Below, one piece after another: positions 46,491 to 57,538 of a stretch of DNA of 64,000 nt (positions are counted from its first letter, which is position 1; each line of letters starts with the position of its first letter). The stretch spans positions 1,550,001 through 1,614,000 of the forward strand of contig JAGTJL010000003.1 of the NCBI GenBank assembly GCA_020746875.1. The letters are read 5' to 3'. This stretch comes from Rhexocercosporidium sp. MPI-PUGE-AT-0058. Its lineage: Eukaryota; Ascomycota; Leotiomycetes; Helotiales. The translations under genes were made by a program, and so were the position numbers. Below the pieces are notes generated by a model that was given only the letters and a program-made list of their open reading frames with translations, searched no databases and was not told where the DNA came from.

Positions 46491-46530
46491 GTACTGCACT
46501 GCACTGTACTGTACTGTACTGTACTGTATT
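46491..46530. repeat. pentanucleotide repeat (ACTGT/ACTGC)n
   Basis: About eight copies of an ACTG-Y pentamer in the pyrimidine-rich leader of the C2H2 gene. The early copies end in C and the later copies in T, suggesting stepwise expansion. Confidence 0.85.
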
Positions 46531-46771
46531 GCTCTCCCTCCCTCCCTCTCACTCCGGATCCAGCCTGCCTGCCCGCCTGCCCTGCCTGTCGTTCCTGCTC
46601 CCGGCGCAAGGCATCCATCCTTCCTGCCCTCGACCTGTCCACTGTTCCACTGCCCACACCACACCACACCATACCACATCACACCCCCCAACATCGGCTT
46701 GTCTGTCTGCGAAACCCCGCCTGCTGCGCGCGTCTCAGCCATCCATCCATCATCCACCAAATCAAACCACA

Positions 46772-46801
46772 CCAGTCCAGTCCAGTCCGGTCCAGTCCAG
46801 T
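46772..46801. repeat. pentanucleotide repeat (CCAGT)n
   Basis: Six CCAGT units, one with a single change (CCGGT), about 360 bp upstream of the C2H2 start codon. Confidence 0.9.
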
Positions 46802-47163
46802 TGCTGCTGCCCTGTCCGCTCGCTCTATTCCAGCTCGCGAAACAGAAATCTTTCCCATCTATCAACAATTTATCGCACTTACTTGCTTGCTCGCTTCCAA
46901 TTCCATTCCGAATTCCCCCCCCCCCAAAACACCACGGCACAGCCAGAGCACGTCTTGCTCCTTGCAATTCCCATACCGTACCATCTACCCAGGATCACCC
47001 ACGCACCTGTCTCGCATGTTCATGCAGGTAGCTTGAGCTTTCCACCATTGATCCGCCCAAACATCCAACAATATTGTATCCGAATCAATCCTCGGCCCTC
47101 ATATTGTAGCTTCTCAGAGCTTCGAGGATTGAGGGCCGTCTTGTCAGAAATCCCTCCCTAAAC

Positions 47164-48726
47164 ATGGCTTCTTCAAAGGTAGTACCGTCCCGCATGCCAA
47201 TCCACAGTATATTAATAGACCCAACGCTGATCATGGACTCATACAGGAAATCCAGCAGCATTCCTCCAGACCCCTCAGTCAACATCGCCTGTCCATGTCG
47301 ACGCACTCCGGTTCCCTGCCCAAATCCCATGCTCGGAATCATTCTCATTCAGTATCCTCCGGGTCCCTCATCACAAACAATAGAGTCTCGCGTCGGAAGA
47401 GCGTCTCGTCGAATGCCGCCAGCAATGTCGCGGCAATGGTAGCAGCTGTCAGGGAGGCTGGAGATACCACCATTGGTATGCCGATTGCCGGCCGCAGAAA
47501 CACCATGTCGAAGAATGCCTCCGCTAGATCCGCTGCTCTGGGGAGCCTGCCATCACCACCCGCGAGCTTGCCCGGCCACAGATTCCGCCTCAGTGCCAAC
47601 GGAAAGTTGGACCGTGATGAAAGCGCAATTGAAGACGATCAAAACGATGAGATGGATGACGACGAGGAGAAAGAGTCCAAGCAAGCGCGTATGCGCCGAG
47701 CGAGCGAGGGCCAGCACCTCACGAAAGATGGCAAGAAGGCCAATGACCTCAAATGCGAGAAGTGTGGAAAGGGATACAAGCACAGCAGTTGCTTGTCCAA
47801 GCATTTGTTCGTGCCCACCTTCCTTTCCTACGTGCTCCGACCGGACCTGGTACCGCGAATGTTGTCTGTCAGATGAATTGAGAGCCATCGGGATTAGCAT
47901 TCGTCGGTTTTGGAAAGAACAGTGTTAACTTTTTTACTGCAGATGGGAGCATACTCCGGAATGGTCTTTGACTTCAAAGCTGCTTATTTCTAAGCATCAG
48001 CAGGTCCAGCTTCTGGAAGCGGCCTCGGTCCTCGTGGCCATGAATCAGGACGGCACGACGCCTCCAGATTCTGCAAAGGACTTCCAAAGCGACCAGGATT
48101 CTGCATCTCCCGCAGCATCCGGTTCATCGGAACAGCGTGATGGAACGAGTTCTGCTGATACCACTCCTCCACCACAAGCAGACATGTTCAATGCCTACAG
48201 CACTGGCTCGTACACTGGTCGGCACAAGAGATACAGCAGTGGACACAGTTTCTCAAGATCGTATCAGTCTGCTCCATCTGCGAACCATCTTCACGCTGGG
48301 AGTGTTCCCAATGCATCTGGATTTGGCCACTATCGTCAACCAAGCCAAGAGAGGCGCCCATTGTCTTCTGGTATCAGCCGTAATCAAGAAGATGATGGTT
48401 TGGCAGCTGCCGTTGAGCTTCTCTCATGCAGCTTCGGAAGCACTGGAACTCCAAGGAGCATTCCGGTCACTCTCCCTGAGGATGCTCCTCCGGTGCCCCA
48501 TATTCCGGCCAGATATTTGAGCCAGAACTTCTCGGGAAGCACTTTGACTCCCAGTCATCAACCTCGTCAAGCGGAAAGCTATACTCGTCACCAAATTCAC
48601 CGCGATGGCGATATTAAGATGGAAGAGAGCGAGGAAAGTGTTGCTGATGACGAAGAGTATGATCGACGCTCCAGAGGTCGCAGTGACGAGGACGAAGAAG
48701 GTGTCTTTGGTCGCATGGAGGAATGA
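47164..48726 (+). CDS. C2H2 zinc-finger protein (fungal conserved, function unknown)
   Basis: Three exons, 47164-47178, 47247-47806 and 47943-48726, give 452 aa. The single zinc finger (CEKCGKGYKHSSC, then KHLWEH; about residues 185-210) is continued by a highly conserved extension (HTPEWSLTSKLLISKHQQ, then VQLLEAASVLVAM). The finger is interrupted by intron 2, whose donor (GTTCGT) is poor. An acidic block precedes the finger, and the rest is Ser-rich and disordered with an acidic end. The protein is likely a nuclear regulator. The five-codon first exon (MASSK) is inferred from a donor at 47179 and the phase of exon 2; the alternative is a start at the in-frame Met at 47295. Confidence 0.82.
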
Positions 48727-49411
48727 AACATCTTTGGAAGACGTCCGAACTCTTCGACATGATTTTGGAACTATAATGAGAGCATTTCCTTTGTAATTTT
48801 TTGATGTATACCTTCGGCGAGGATTTCTCCGCTTGACATTCAGCACCAGTGGATTGTTTTTGGTCCACAAGGTTAAAGTTGAATGCTCGATCTTAAGCGT
48901 TGAGAAAACGCCACAGCATCTGTAGGGGTTAGTTTTATCGGAGGAATTGGACGTGTCATATAGTCGACATCTATCATGTATCAACGCGATGATGAGTACG
49001 AGTAGATGTGATCTGATTAATGTATCCTGAACACTAAACTCTCACTGCCATGCATCTCGATTTGCAATAATATTATGGAAATAGAAAGCTGGTAATATAT
49101 AAGCTATCTTATCGTCGAAGGGTGATCCCAGTTTTTTGTCTAGTCGTGGGTAGTGGTTGCAAGTTGCTGCTGATTCGAGATGTACGAAACTGTATGGAGA
49201 CTGAGGAAGAGGATGAGACGAATGCATTTTTTTAAACATAATTTCCCCTAGCCCATGCCCCTCCTTGTTGTTAGAACCGACGTCACCGCTGCCCTCGCGT
49301 AAGATCGTGATAGCTTCCCACCCAGTTCGCGCTCGTGCAAACAATCCGATCGACAACTGCAGCACATCTTCCTTTTCCCAGGCGCCTTGCGGAGAGCAAA
49401 AAAACTTCAAA
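48727..49411. other. intergenic region downstream of the C2H2 gene
   Basis: 685 bp with no coding signal. It holds the promoter of the membrane-protein gene at its right end. Confidence 0.6.
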
Positions 49412-50515
49412 ATGTCTACTTCGAGAGCTAGAGCTGCCAACAAGGCGACCGCGGTGCTTGTTCAAGGAGATGCCCTCGTTCGCCCATCAAAGATTCCAGC
49501 AGTCCTACGATTCCCACTCGTCGTCACGCTGAGCTTGACGCTTTCGGCACTCCTCTACTCTTTCGCGGCGGATTATACTTCGGGCGATTTGGCAAGAGTT
49601 TCAAGGACTCTAGATCAATGGTGGCAGGTCAGCGTGTTGGTGGGATGGCGGACGTGAGTTACAAACAAAACAGACCAGGCGCGTCGTTACTAACGGAATC
49701 TTATAGCTTTGAACTTGGCCTGGGATGGTATGGGAACTACGATGGCTATGATCTCGCGTCTCTAAGTCTGCTATCACATGGACCTCCTGTAAGTTATGCT
49801 GTCCACGCCTGGGGAACTTTTGCTAATGTTGGAATAGCTCTATTTACTTGGAAGCTTCTACGAAGTCAGCCCTGGTTCTGTCATATCCTCCCTCCTCATC
49901 GATTCTCTCACTACATACATCCCATTCCGACTTCTCCGGCCTCTGTCACTGGCACATTCGGCTTCGACATCGAAACACTCGGTCGCTGTTCGGAACAAGG
50001 ACATTATTACCTCTTACACTATCCAGGCGTATACTACGGTTCTGGCTGGGTCAATTTATGCTGTAAGCTTGTTTACATCCTACACGACTTTCTTGCCTGT
50101 CTACTTGGTGACGTACTTCGACGGTATTCCATCAATTGCAGCAGCTCACCCCAAATCTCTGATATCCATCTTCCCAACTACTTTCATATTGGGCCTCGCG
50201 GCGAAATCGTTCATCTTCACGCCTACGGTTACAGCTCCACCAACGGCTGAGGATGCAACGAACACTGCTTTCCACCCGGAGACCGCTACGTTGGGAGAGA
50301 CCTTCTGGTACAACGTTTGGGGCTTCAACAGCCGGAAGAAGGTGGTGATCAAGAGAACAGCTACTCTCATGCTGGTTACTGGAGTCAACAGCTTCGTGCA
50401 AACGTTTGTCACAATTGAGGGCGTCGAGGCTACCGGTGCTGTCGTGTACTCGAGTGTCTGGGTGGCTGCTGCTCTGATCACTGGGCTTACTCTTGGCGTG
50501 GTTGCAGACGCTTAA
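49412..50515 (+). CDS. conserved fungal membrane protein, function unknown
   Basis: Three exons, 49412-49653, 49707-49788 and 49838-50515, give 333 aa. About six hydrophobic segments are visible: PLVVTLSLTLSALLYSF near residue 40, then stretches around LLGSFY, VLAGSIYAVSLFTSY, LISIFPTTFILGLAA, TATLMLVTGVNSFVQTF, and the C-terminal AALITGLTLGVVADA. No transporter or enzyme motif was recognised. An apparent GTAAGC at about 50063 inside exon 3 should not be spliced, because the frame continues through it without a break. The stop is followed within two bases by a (CTGG)5 repeat. Confidence 0.75.
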
Positions 50516-51482
50516 GCTGGCTGGCTGGCTGGCTGGATGTAACCGAGTATGCGTGTATGCAAGATGGGATTAGGATGGATAATGCGGATGGAGTACGAGA
50601 CCTTGTTTTTGTTATTTGCTGTTTTTGGGATGTTCTCCAAGGAGGCTCGTGGATGAGTGCATATGGGCTTCCTGTTTGGTCAAGGGGTGGAGTTTATGCT
50701 GAGGAGGCCAATTTCATGATGGATGGGAAGGAATGGATGGGAGGGGAGGCATGGGAGGGGAATGGAGGGTAGGATGGCTGGCTTGGCTGTATTGTAATGA
50801 ATAGATGACGGATTTAGAAGTCGATAAAAGATCAACTCAGTTCACCTTGCTGCTGCGAAGGATCTCTGAGTTCACTCTCTGCCTACCTGCCTGCCTACCT
50901 CCCCATACAGGAGGCGATGCAAAGTCAAAGACCAAACATGCTAGGCGAGCCACACGTACTTTAGCCGCATCGCATCAACGCTCCTTCCTTCCTTCCCTTC
51001 CCAGATCGATTCGCGGCATCACAAGACTAAAACAGCAATGCAAGCGCGCTCCTTAAGATTGCCAAAACAACACGCTTACAACACAACCACAACCACAACC
51101 ACGACTCAGCCATCTCACAGCAATCCTACCACTCTGATCCGCGCATGGTATTTTTTGGGACTTCAATATGGCCGACGCGTCACGCAGGTATTCACGAGTC
51201 CTCACTCTCTCCCTCTCTTCCCCCTGCCTGCACGTGCTCTGGAGATAACGGGGGCCGCTAAGGCAGGCAGCGCAGGGATTTGGGCAGCGCAGCGCTAGAT
51301 TTGCGCGTCCAGGCCTCCTCCACAATTATTCGCGCTTCGATCTTGAACCTCAATTGCTGACCCACGGTGCTTTGTGTAGATGGCTTGATGGTTCCGGCAT
51401 CTGGAGTTGTCGCATCAAGATCTCTCAGTCGCAGCCCGACCCCTCTCGCGCCCTCGATCCCTCCAACGAAGCCTCTTCTCAC
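50516..51482. other. intergenic region with short repeats, upstream of the ING gene
   Basis: 967 bp. A (CTGG)5 repeat at 50517-50536 touches the 3' end of the previous gene, and an (AACCAC)n stretch lies at about 51084-51103. The frame of the ING gene is open back to 51354 but has no ATG before 51483. Confidence 0.6.
50517..50536. repeat. (CTGG)5 microsatellite
   Basis: Five perfect CTGG copies begin two bases after the stop codon of the membrane-protein gene, so they lie in its 3' UTR. Confidence 0.9.
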
Positions 51483-53936
51483 ATGGCTCCATCAACAGCT
51501 ATGGATGTCGCCCTCGAGAATGGCAGCCCCAGTTCCCGGCGCAACAAGGGCAAGATCGCAGAAGCTATCCAGTCGATGTCGAATCTGAACGCTAGTATGG
51601 AGGCGCTCGATCTGCCTACCGACCCGGATGCCCAGGCCACTGTCACCGACTTCCTCGACTTCACAGAATACCTCCCTGCCGACATGATCCGCTCCCTTAC
51701 CCTCATACGTAATCTCGACGAAACCTATACAGATGCTTCCGGTGCAGTGAACGACCTCACCAAGAAATATGGGAACCTCCCCAATATCGCTCCAGATAGA
51801 AAGCCAGATCCCGTGAAGCTCCGAGAGGAGATATCGCAGAATCTCGAGCAGGCTGTGACTGCCCGCACATTGGCACATGCGGAGGCCAGTCGCATGGCTG
51901 AGAATGTCGAACGACACTATAACCGCGCGAAGAACATCCTAGCGAAGCTCCAAGCAATGGCTGAGAACTACCCCCCTTCGAGAGACCCCAGCCCAGTACC
52001 ACAAAAGGCAACGTCCCCAGCTGTCGCCCGCCCTCCGAAGATCATGCTACGTGTAGGAGGGGAACAACCGACTCCTGTTCGCATTCGCAAACATCGTGCT
52101 CCGCGTATTACAGTTCCAGGAGAGGTTCTTGCGCCATATGAACTTGATTATGAATCATACGGATCAGAATCAGGAAGTGATTCTGACGAGAATGAGCCTG
52201 TTACACCGCGAGCTACATCTGGACTGTCATTGAATCTGGGTACTGGCAAGATCAAGTTGAAGATTTCTAAACCTTTGAAGAAAGAAAAATCCCTGAAGCC
52301 TCCTCGACAACCTCGACCCCCGGGAGTGATGGGTACGAACGTTCATAGTGCTGTTGCTGGTATCTCCACAAGCAATGCTCTGGCCATGCTCAATCCACCT
52401 CCTCCTGAGGCTGTGAAAGGCGATGATAGCCTTCCATGGCTGCAATTGAATGACTGGGAACTGGCTATACTCAGGAAGAGGATGAAGAAGAATGCGATAT
52501 GGAGCCCAAGCGATACCATGATTGCCCGTGAGTTGAAACAGCTGGGTCGTGGTATTGAGGCATACAGAGCAGCACGGGCTGAAGCTGAAGCTGCTGGAAT
52601 TCCTTATGATAAACCCGAACCACCCCAACTGAGAGGAGAAACGGTTCATGCTGAAGGAGCGATCAGTGTTGAAGCATTACGATCGTCCGATCCCCAACTC
52701 AGTAATCGTGGTATGAAGCTCAACGAAGCTAAGAAGCTGAAGAAGGAGAATCAGGCCAAGGAACTTGCGAAACAGGCGGTTGAAGAGGCAGAGGAGTCTG
52801 CTCGCAAAATGGCTCAATTTGCCGAGGTCATGAAGGGTCTGTTCAAAGCGCCGCAAAACGACGACAAGAAGCCGAACGCGAAGTCACCTAGTAAGAGCAA
52901 GACCCCAGCTCGGAAACGTAAGAGGGAGACACCACCAGAAGGAGAGACCGAGGGCGAGAAGATGATAGAGGCAGACGTAAAGCCGACGAGACCACCGCTG
53001 AAGAGGAATAAAACAGAAACCCCTGTTCCTGCTCCTCTACCAATAGCTACGAAACAGTCGCCTATACTCCCACCAGAATCCGCTGCATCGGTCACTTCTG
53101 AAGCTGCTCCTCTTCCGACGCCCATCGAAGTGCCTATAAATCCGCTTTCGCTTCCAGTCGCAGTTTCTTCGCCTAAGAAATCTTCAACACCTATTTTGCC
53201 TCCATCCAAAGAACCGAGGAAGCCCATCAAGAAGGAGACTAAGAAGATTGCTGAGACGGCTACCAATAGCAGACCTCGAAGGACTTCACTAGCTGGTGTA
53301 GCAGCTGCCCCTCCTAATATTCCCGAACCACTTCCTCTGAAACGACCAACCTCTTCTCGAAGCAAAGCCACCAGTGTTGAACCTGCACCTTTGACAGGAT
53401 CTTCAGCTATTGATAGACCTCGCCGCGCCAGTACGGCTCGCAATACACCAGCTCCCGCTGAACCTCGTCAAGCTAGTAAACGTGCTAAGCGTCCAGCTCC
53501 AGGAATCGTCACTACAGGCTCGGAGGGCTCTGCCTCTGTTAGTGTAGGCAAGAGGAAGGCAGCAACTCGCAAGAAGGCAAGCACCAAAAAGGAGAAGAAA
53601 GACGGGCGTGAAGGCAGTGCCGTTCAGGAAACACTTGATGAGGTTGACGATGAGGGGAACGTTATTGATCCGAATGAGCCTCGATACTGTATCTGCAATC
53701 GGGTCAGCTTTGGCACTATGATTGGCTGTGAGAACCATGATGTAAGCTTTCCATGATCTATTATTGCAGGGTGAGTGCTAACTATCGTACAGTGCGAGAA
53801 GGAGTGGTTCCATCTCGAATGTGTTGGGTTGACGGATGTCCCGCCCCGGACTACGAAGTGGTACTGTCCTGAATGTAGAGTCACCCTCGGTATTGGTGAG
53901 AAGGGAGAGGTGACGGCTCGTGGAAAGAAGAAATGA
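51483..53936 (+). CDS. ING-family chromatin protein with C-terminal PHD finger
   Basis: Two exons, 51483-53741 and 53793-53936, give 800 aa. The N-terminal ING helical domain (residues about 40-160; DFLDFTEYLPADMIRSLTLI) and the C-terminal PHD finger (YCICNRVSFGTMIGCEN, then CEKEWFHLECVGL and WYCPEC; C4HC3 ligands complete) define the family. ING proteins read H3K4 methylation and bring histone acetyltransferase or deacetylase complexes to chromatin. The protein is much longer than yeast Yng2 or Pho23 because of a Lys/Pro/Ala-rich disordered middle, as in other filamentous fungi. Intron 1 (51 nt) splits the PHD finger and holds an unused early AG. Which complex it serves cannot be read from the sequence. 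Confidence 0.9.
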
Positions 53937-54869
53937 TTCTTCATCACCACTTAAGTCGACGAGAAAGGGAGAGATGCAGAAATGGTATTCTGGGTTGGTG
54001 GGCTGGTGGAGTGGATGACTACTAGGGCGGTCTGTTATCACTTGCGAGATTTGAGCACGCTAGGAAGGATAGGCGTCGGGGCTTTTTTGCTTCTATTGCA
54101 TGCATGGCGTTAGGACTGAGCCGTATAGAATATGTATGAGCTTATTATGTACGGTATTCTGTGGCATGGTATGATTATCTGGGAGGCGAGTAAGGCCAAG
54201 CAAAGCAGTGCCTCACCAAAGGAGCGCTTTTGGCAAAGTAGCGAGAAATAGGACTCCCAACCACAGCTCTCGAAGAATAGATTATTAGTGACTAGTCGCA
54301 AACGCGCGCCGCCCAATATCCTGATGAAGTTACAGACAAGGCTCTATACCACGGAGGTATAGCACATAACCCGTCGCTTATATCGACGAGATCTCGTAAC
54401 TCGAAACTCAGCTTTGTTTTCTCTGGTAGTTCGATATTAGTTCGGAGTGTATGTAGACTAAATTAGTAGATTGGTGTTCTGTTTCAGTTCCAGGTGTATG
54501 CAAAGAGGGAGAGCAGAATTCAGATTATTATTCAAAGATAGTTCATAGTCAAGTCACGATTCATTTGAGATAAGAGGTCGGAGAAGAAACAAGTAGTGTC
54601 TTATTTTTTGGACGAAGTCATATACAGACATAAAAATAAAAATAAAGGTTAGCAGCGAGCTAGCGACAGCCAAGAGCACATCTCGAAACCCATAAAAGTA
54701 GACGAAGACTCGCATGCATGCAATTCAAAAGCCCAAAGCGAAGGCCCGATGTTCCGTGTGGAGGTGTTTCGTCATCAAATACAAAAGAGGCACCAACCAA
54801 CTCCATGACGCCATAAACCATCACATCGTAGACACAAGGTCAAGGTATCATCCGTTCATCATCATCAAA
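53937..54869. other. convergent 3' intergenic region between the ING and pacC genes
   Basis: About 930 bp, AT-rich, without coding signal or clear repeat. It contains both 3' UTRs. Confidence 0.6.
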
Positions 54870-56833
54870 CTACTCATCATCGGCGCGGAGAACTGGGTAC
54901 AGGCTCTCCGAACTCTTCTCCTCTTGCTTGATCTCGGCAGGGTCGGTGCCGCTCATCGAAGTATCTTCCTCGTCAACGTACTCGCGACGCTCAAGTTTGT
55001 CTTGAATGAGCTTGCGAAGGGCCTCGACAACACGGATGTTCTCGATCCAAGCTTCCTCGGCGCGGTCCTTGGCAGACTCACCACTCTCAGATTGGGCGCT
55101 GGGCGAAGTGACACCAGAGAGAGCAGGATCGATGTTGCTGGAGACGACGGAGGTACGGATTGTAGGTGTAGTCTCCTTCGGCGATGGGGTCGAATCATTG
55201 TCTGAGGTATCCATCATCTCGGATCTAGGCATAGCACTGCGTTGAAGCATGCCGCCAGAGTAACGACGACGAGGGTCGCTATCGAAGTTGGGGCCGAGAG
55301 TGGAGGTAGGAGCGGTGGTTGAGTGAGGCGAGTATCCGATGGAGACAGCTGGCAGGCTTGGGTAGGCAGCGGAAGTGGAGCTGTGCCTTGAAGTAGGAGA
55401 CATGCCGTGAGATGACACTGGAGAGTGGCCTGAGGTGTATGAAACGGAGCTTGATGGTGGAGTTAATGCTGGGGTGCCAGATGAGGTTGACTGAGAAGAG
55501 TGTGTAGCCATCATGGGAGCAGTAACATGAGATGAGGATACATGAGAACCCATATGGTGGCCCAGTCCGTGCAGAGCAGTCTGAGGAGGAGAGTGGCTCT
55601 GGCGGAAGTTTACACCAGAGTGAGTGTAATGAGCACCTGGTTGTTGAATTCCAGCTGCAGCTGCGGCGTTGGAGTTCTCATAGACAGTGGATTGCATTTG
55701 TTCCAAGAATTGATCGATGTTCATCAAGTCATTCTTCGTTCTCAAGTTTGGCAAGGGCAAGGCGTATTGGTGTGGCATTGGACCGCCGTGGCCTCCGTGA
55801 TGACCATCAACAGGAACCATGGATGGAGCATGCATGTAGTCTGAGATACCACCACCGTGGATTGGAAGTCCGGCAAGAGCCATCAAGCGCTGGCCAACTT
55901 GGGCATAGGAAGTTGGGTCGATCTGTCTGCGCTTGGCGTCGCCAAAGAACTCGTTCAAGGCATCGTAGTTTCGCTTTCGGTTGTCGTAGGCTGCATGCTG
56001 GCCGATGTCACCTCCATGGCTGACTGGATAGTAAACTGGACCGTAGGAAGTTGGCTGTTGAGGAGCGTAGTAGCCGTTATGGGCGGGGTGGTGGCCGTAA
56101 CTGGCGGCAGAGCCGGGATGCATTTGGGCACTGTGATGATCATAGTAGCCTCCGGCGGTAGCTGCAAGGTTTTGCAGGTCAGCAATCACTACTTCCTACG
56201 TCAGATGTGGGTATGTTGGGGGAACAACCATTGATGTTGCTCTACATACCTTTACCACCCTGCCTGTATCCAGAGCTTTGACCTGCATGACCGTGTTGTT
56301 CTGGGGAGCGAAGGAGGACCGAGTCGTCGGCGTGGGTCTGTCATGTGATTAGTACGTGACATGATATTTTCTCGGCCTGAGCGTGCGCATACCTTGACGT
56401 GCTTCTTCAAATCCTGAGGACGCTTGAACGCCTTTCCACAGAAGTCACATTTGTGAGGCTTGAGGGGGACGTGGACTCGGATGTGCGAGGTGATGTGGTC
56501 ACGCTTCACGGTGGTGGTACGGCACTGGTTCCAACCACAAGTAAGATTGAGGTTGTTTGTGCTCTTGCGGCCAACGTGCTTCTCGCAAATGTGTTCCTGG
56601 GAAGGTATGAGTATTTGCTCGTTTTCGACTTCTTGATGAATAGATCAATAAAAAAGAGCGCCATAGGTTGTACTCACAAAGAGAGCCTCAGCGGAAGGGC
56701 ACCGCTCGGAGCACTTGTCCCATTGACAGGACAAGTTGTCGTCGGCGGCGATAGCTGGGCGAGGAGCCTCAACGGCAGAGGTGGCAGCCGGGGCAGCAGC
56801 GTCTTGCTGCGGTTCTTGTGCGGGGGCAGACAT
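54870..56833 (-). CDS. pacC: PacC/Rim101 ambient-pH transcription factor
   Basis: Four exons on the minus strand, 56833-56678, 56596-56393, 56337-56250 and 56188-54870, give 588 aa. Three C2H2 fingers are seen: LSCQWDKC to [14 protein letters not shown] to SHIRVH, and [10 protein letters not shown] to DLKKHVKTH. These are the PacC fingers that bind GCCARG. A bipartite basic region ([17 protein letters not shown]) follows. The C-terminal half is disordered and holds two YPX(L/I) motifs (AAYPSLP and ESLYPVLR), the type bound by PalA/Rim20. PalB cleavage relieves autoinhibition so that PacC activates alkaline-expressed genes and represses acid-expressed ones. The final intron ends in a tandem AAGTAG acceptor. 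The upstream region is packed with PacC sites. Confidence 0.95.
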
Positions 56834-57140
56834 AGTGGTGGTGGTATTGGGTATTTGGGTTGAGGTGGATGAGGGTGACGGCTACAGCCAATCAACACGC
56901 GTCGAGCGAAGGTCCGCGCAGCAGCTAGTGGATCTAGTATTTGTTGAAAGACGTGAGCTGAATTTGTTCGCTCCAAGTCTAATTGTCTCTGTCGATGAAG
57001 GACAAAGTGAGAGTCTCGCGAAGTCAAAGATAGGGAGAGGGAGAGAGAGAGGTTTCTGTACGCGAGACAGATATGCTTTCGAAGAGAACAGACAGAAAGG
57101 GCTCCTCGCTTTATGTCTCTTTCTTGAGGGCGGAACAATC

Positions 57141-57538
57141 CTTGGCGGCCCTCCGTGCCAAGAGCTTTAGAGGGCTTGGCAGGCGCGATAGTCTCGGCGA
57201 GAATCGCAGGAAGGAGCGACAGGGGTGAATCTAACTTGGCAGGAGGGCGGGAGAAGCGATGGTGGGAAGGTGTGCCTGGCTGGCAGTACCTCGGCCAGCA
57301 CCGGGAACAACCAATAAACCAATGACAGCCCTCGCCGAGCCCTCTTTTCAGGCAGAGATTCTTTCCAACAGCCACACCTCCGTGCATGTAACCTTCTCCG
57401 AGCTGCTAAGACAGTGCCAAGACAATGCCAAGTGCACTGCCCAGTTCTTAGACCTTGTTGTGTGATTGCGGAAAGCCTTAGCTTCCAAGAAATTGCGCTC
57501 GCTCGGAAATCCGTCCTCCAAGGACGAGTTATCTTGGC
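57141..57538. promoter_or_regulatory. cluster of seven PacC-consensus (GCCAAG) sites upstream of pacC
   Basis: GCCAAG occurs at 57157-57162, 57416-57421 and 57427-57432 on the plus strand. Its complement CTTGGC occurs at 57141-57146, 57175-57180, 57235-57240 and 57533-57538. The sites lie 308-705 bp upstream of the pacC start codon. About 0.2 would be expected in 398 bp of random sequence. The consensus GCCARG is established for PacC; that these sites serve pacC autoregulation is inference. Confidence 0.7.

Larger units (their letters stand above)
41902..47163. other. 5.3 kb gene-poor region between DUF3602 and the C2H2 gene
   Basis: I found no supportable gene. 42400-45100 has only short frames. 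From about 45850 the plus strand becomes strongly pyrimidine-rich and stop-poor, so frames of 250-297 codons are open in all three plus frames at once (46156-47161). Their overlapping, low-complexity content argues they are compositional artefacts. Microsatellites lie at 44097-44117, 45193-45234, 46491-46530, 46654-46685 and 46772-46801, and C runs at 46216-46227 and 46915-46925. It is probably the promoter and long 5' leader of the C2H2 regulator. Confidence 0.5.

Noticed and set aside
46156..47161. Three overlapping plus-strand frames of 254-297 codons
   Set aside because: They are open in all frames at once because the strand is pyrimidine-rich and lacks stop trinucleotides; the peptides are low-complexity and include translated microsatellites.
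50060..50110. Putative GTAAGC intron in the membrane-protein gene
   Set aside because: The frame continues through it with a hydrophobic helix, and no suitable acceptor follows at the normal distance.
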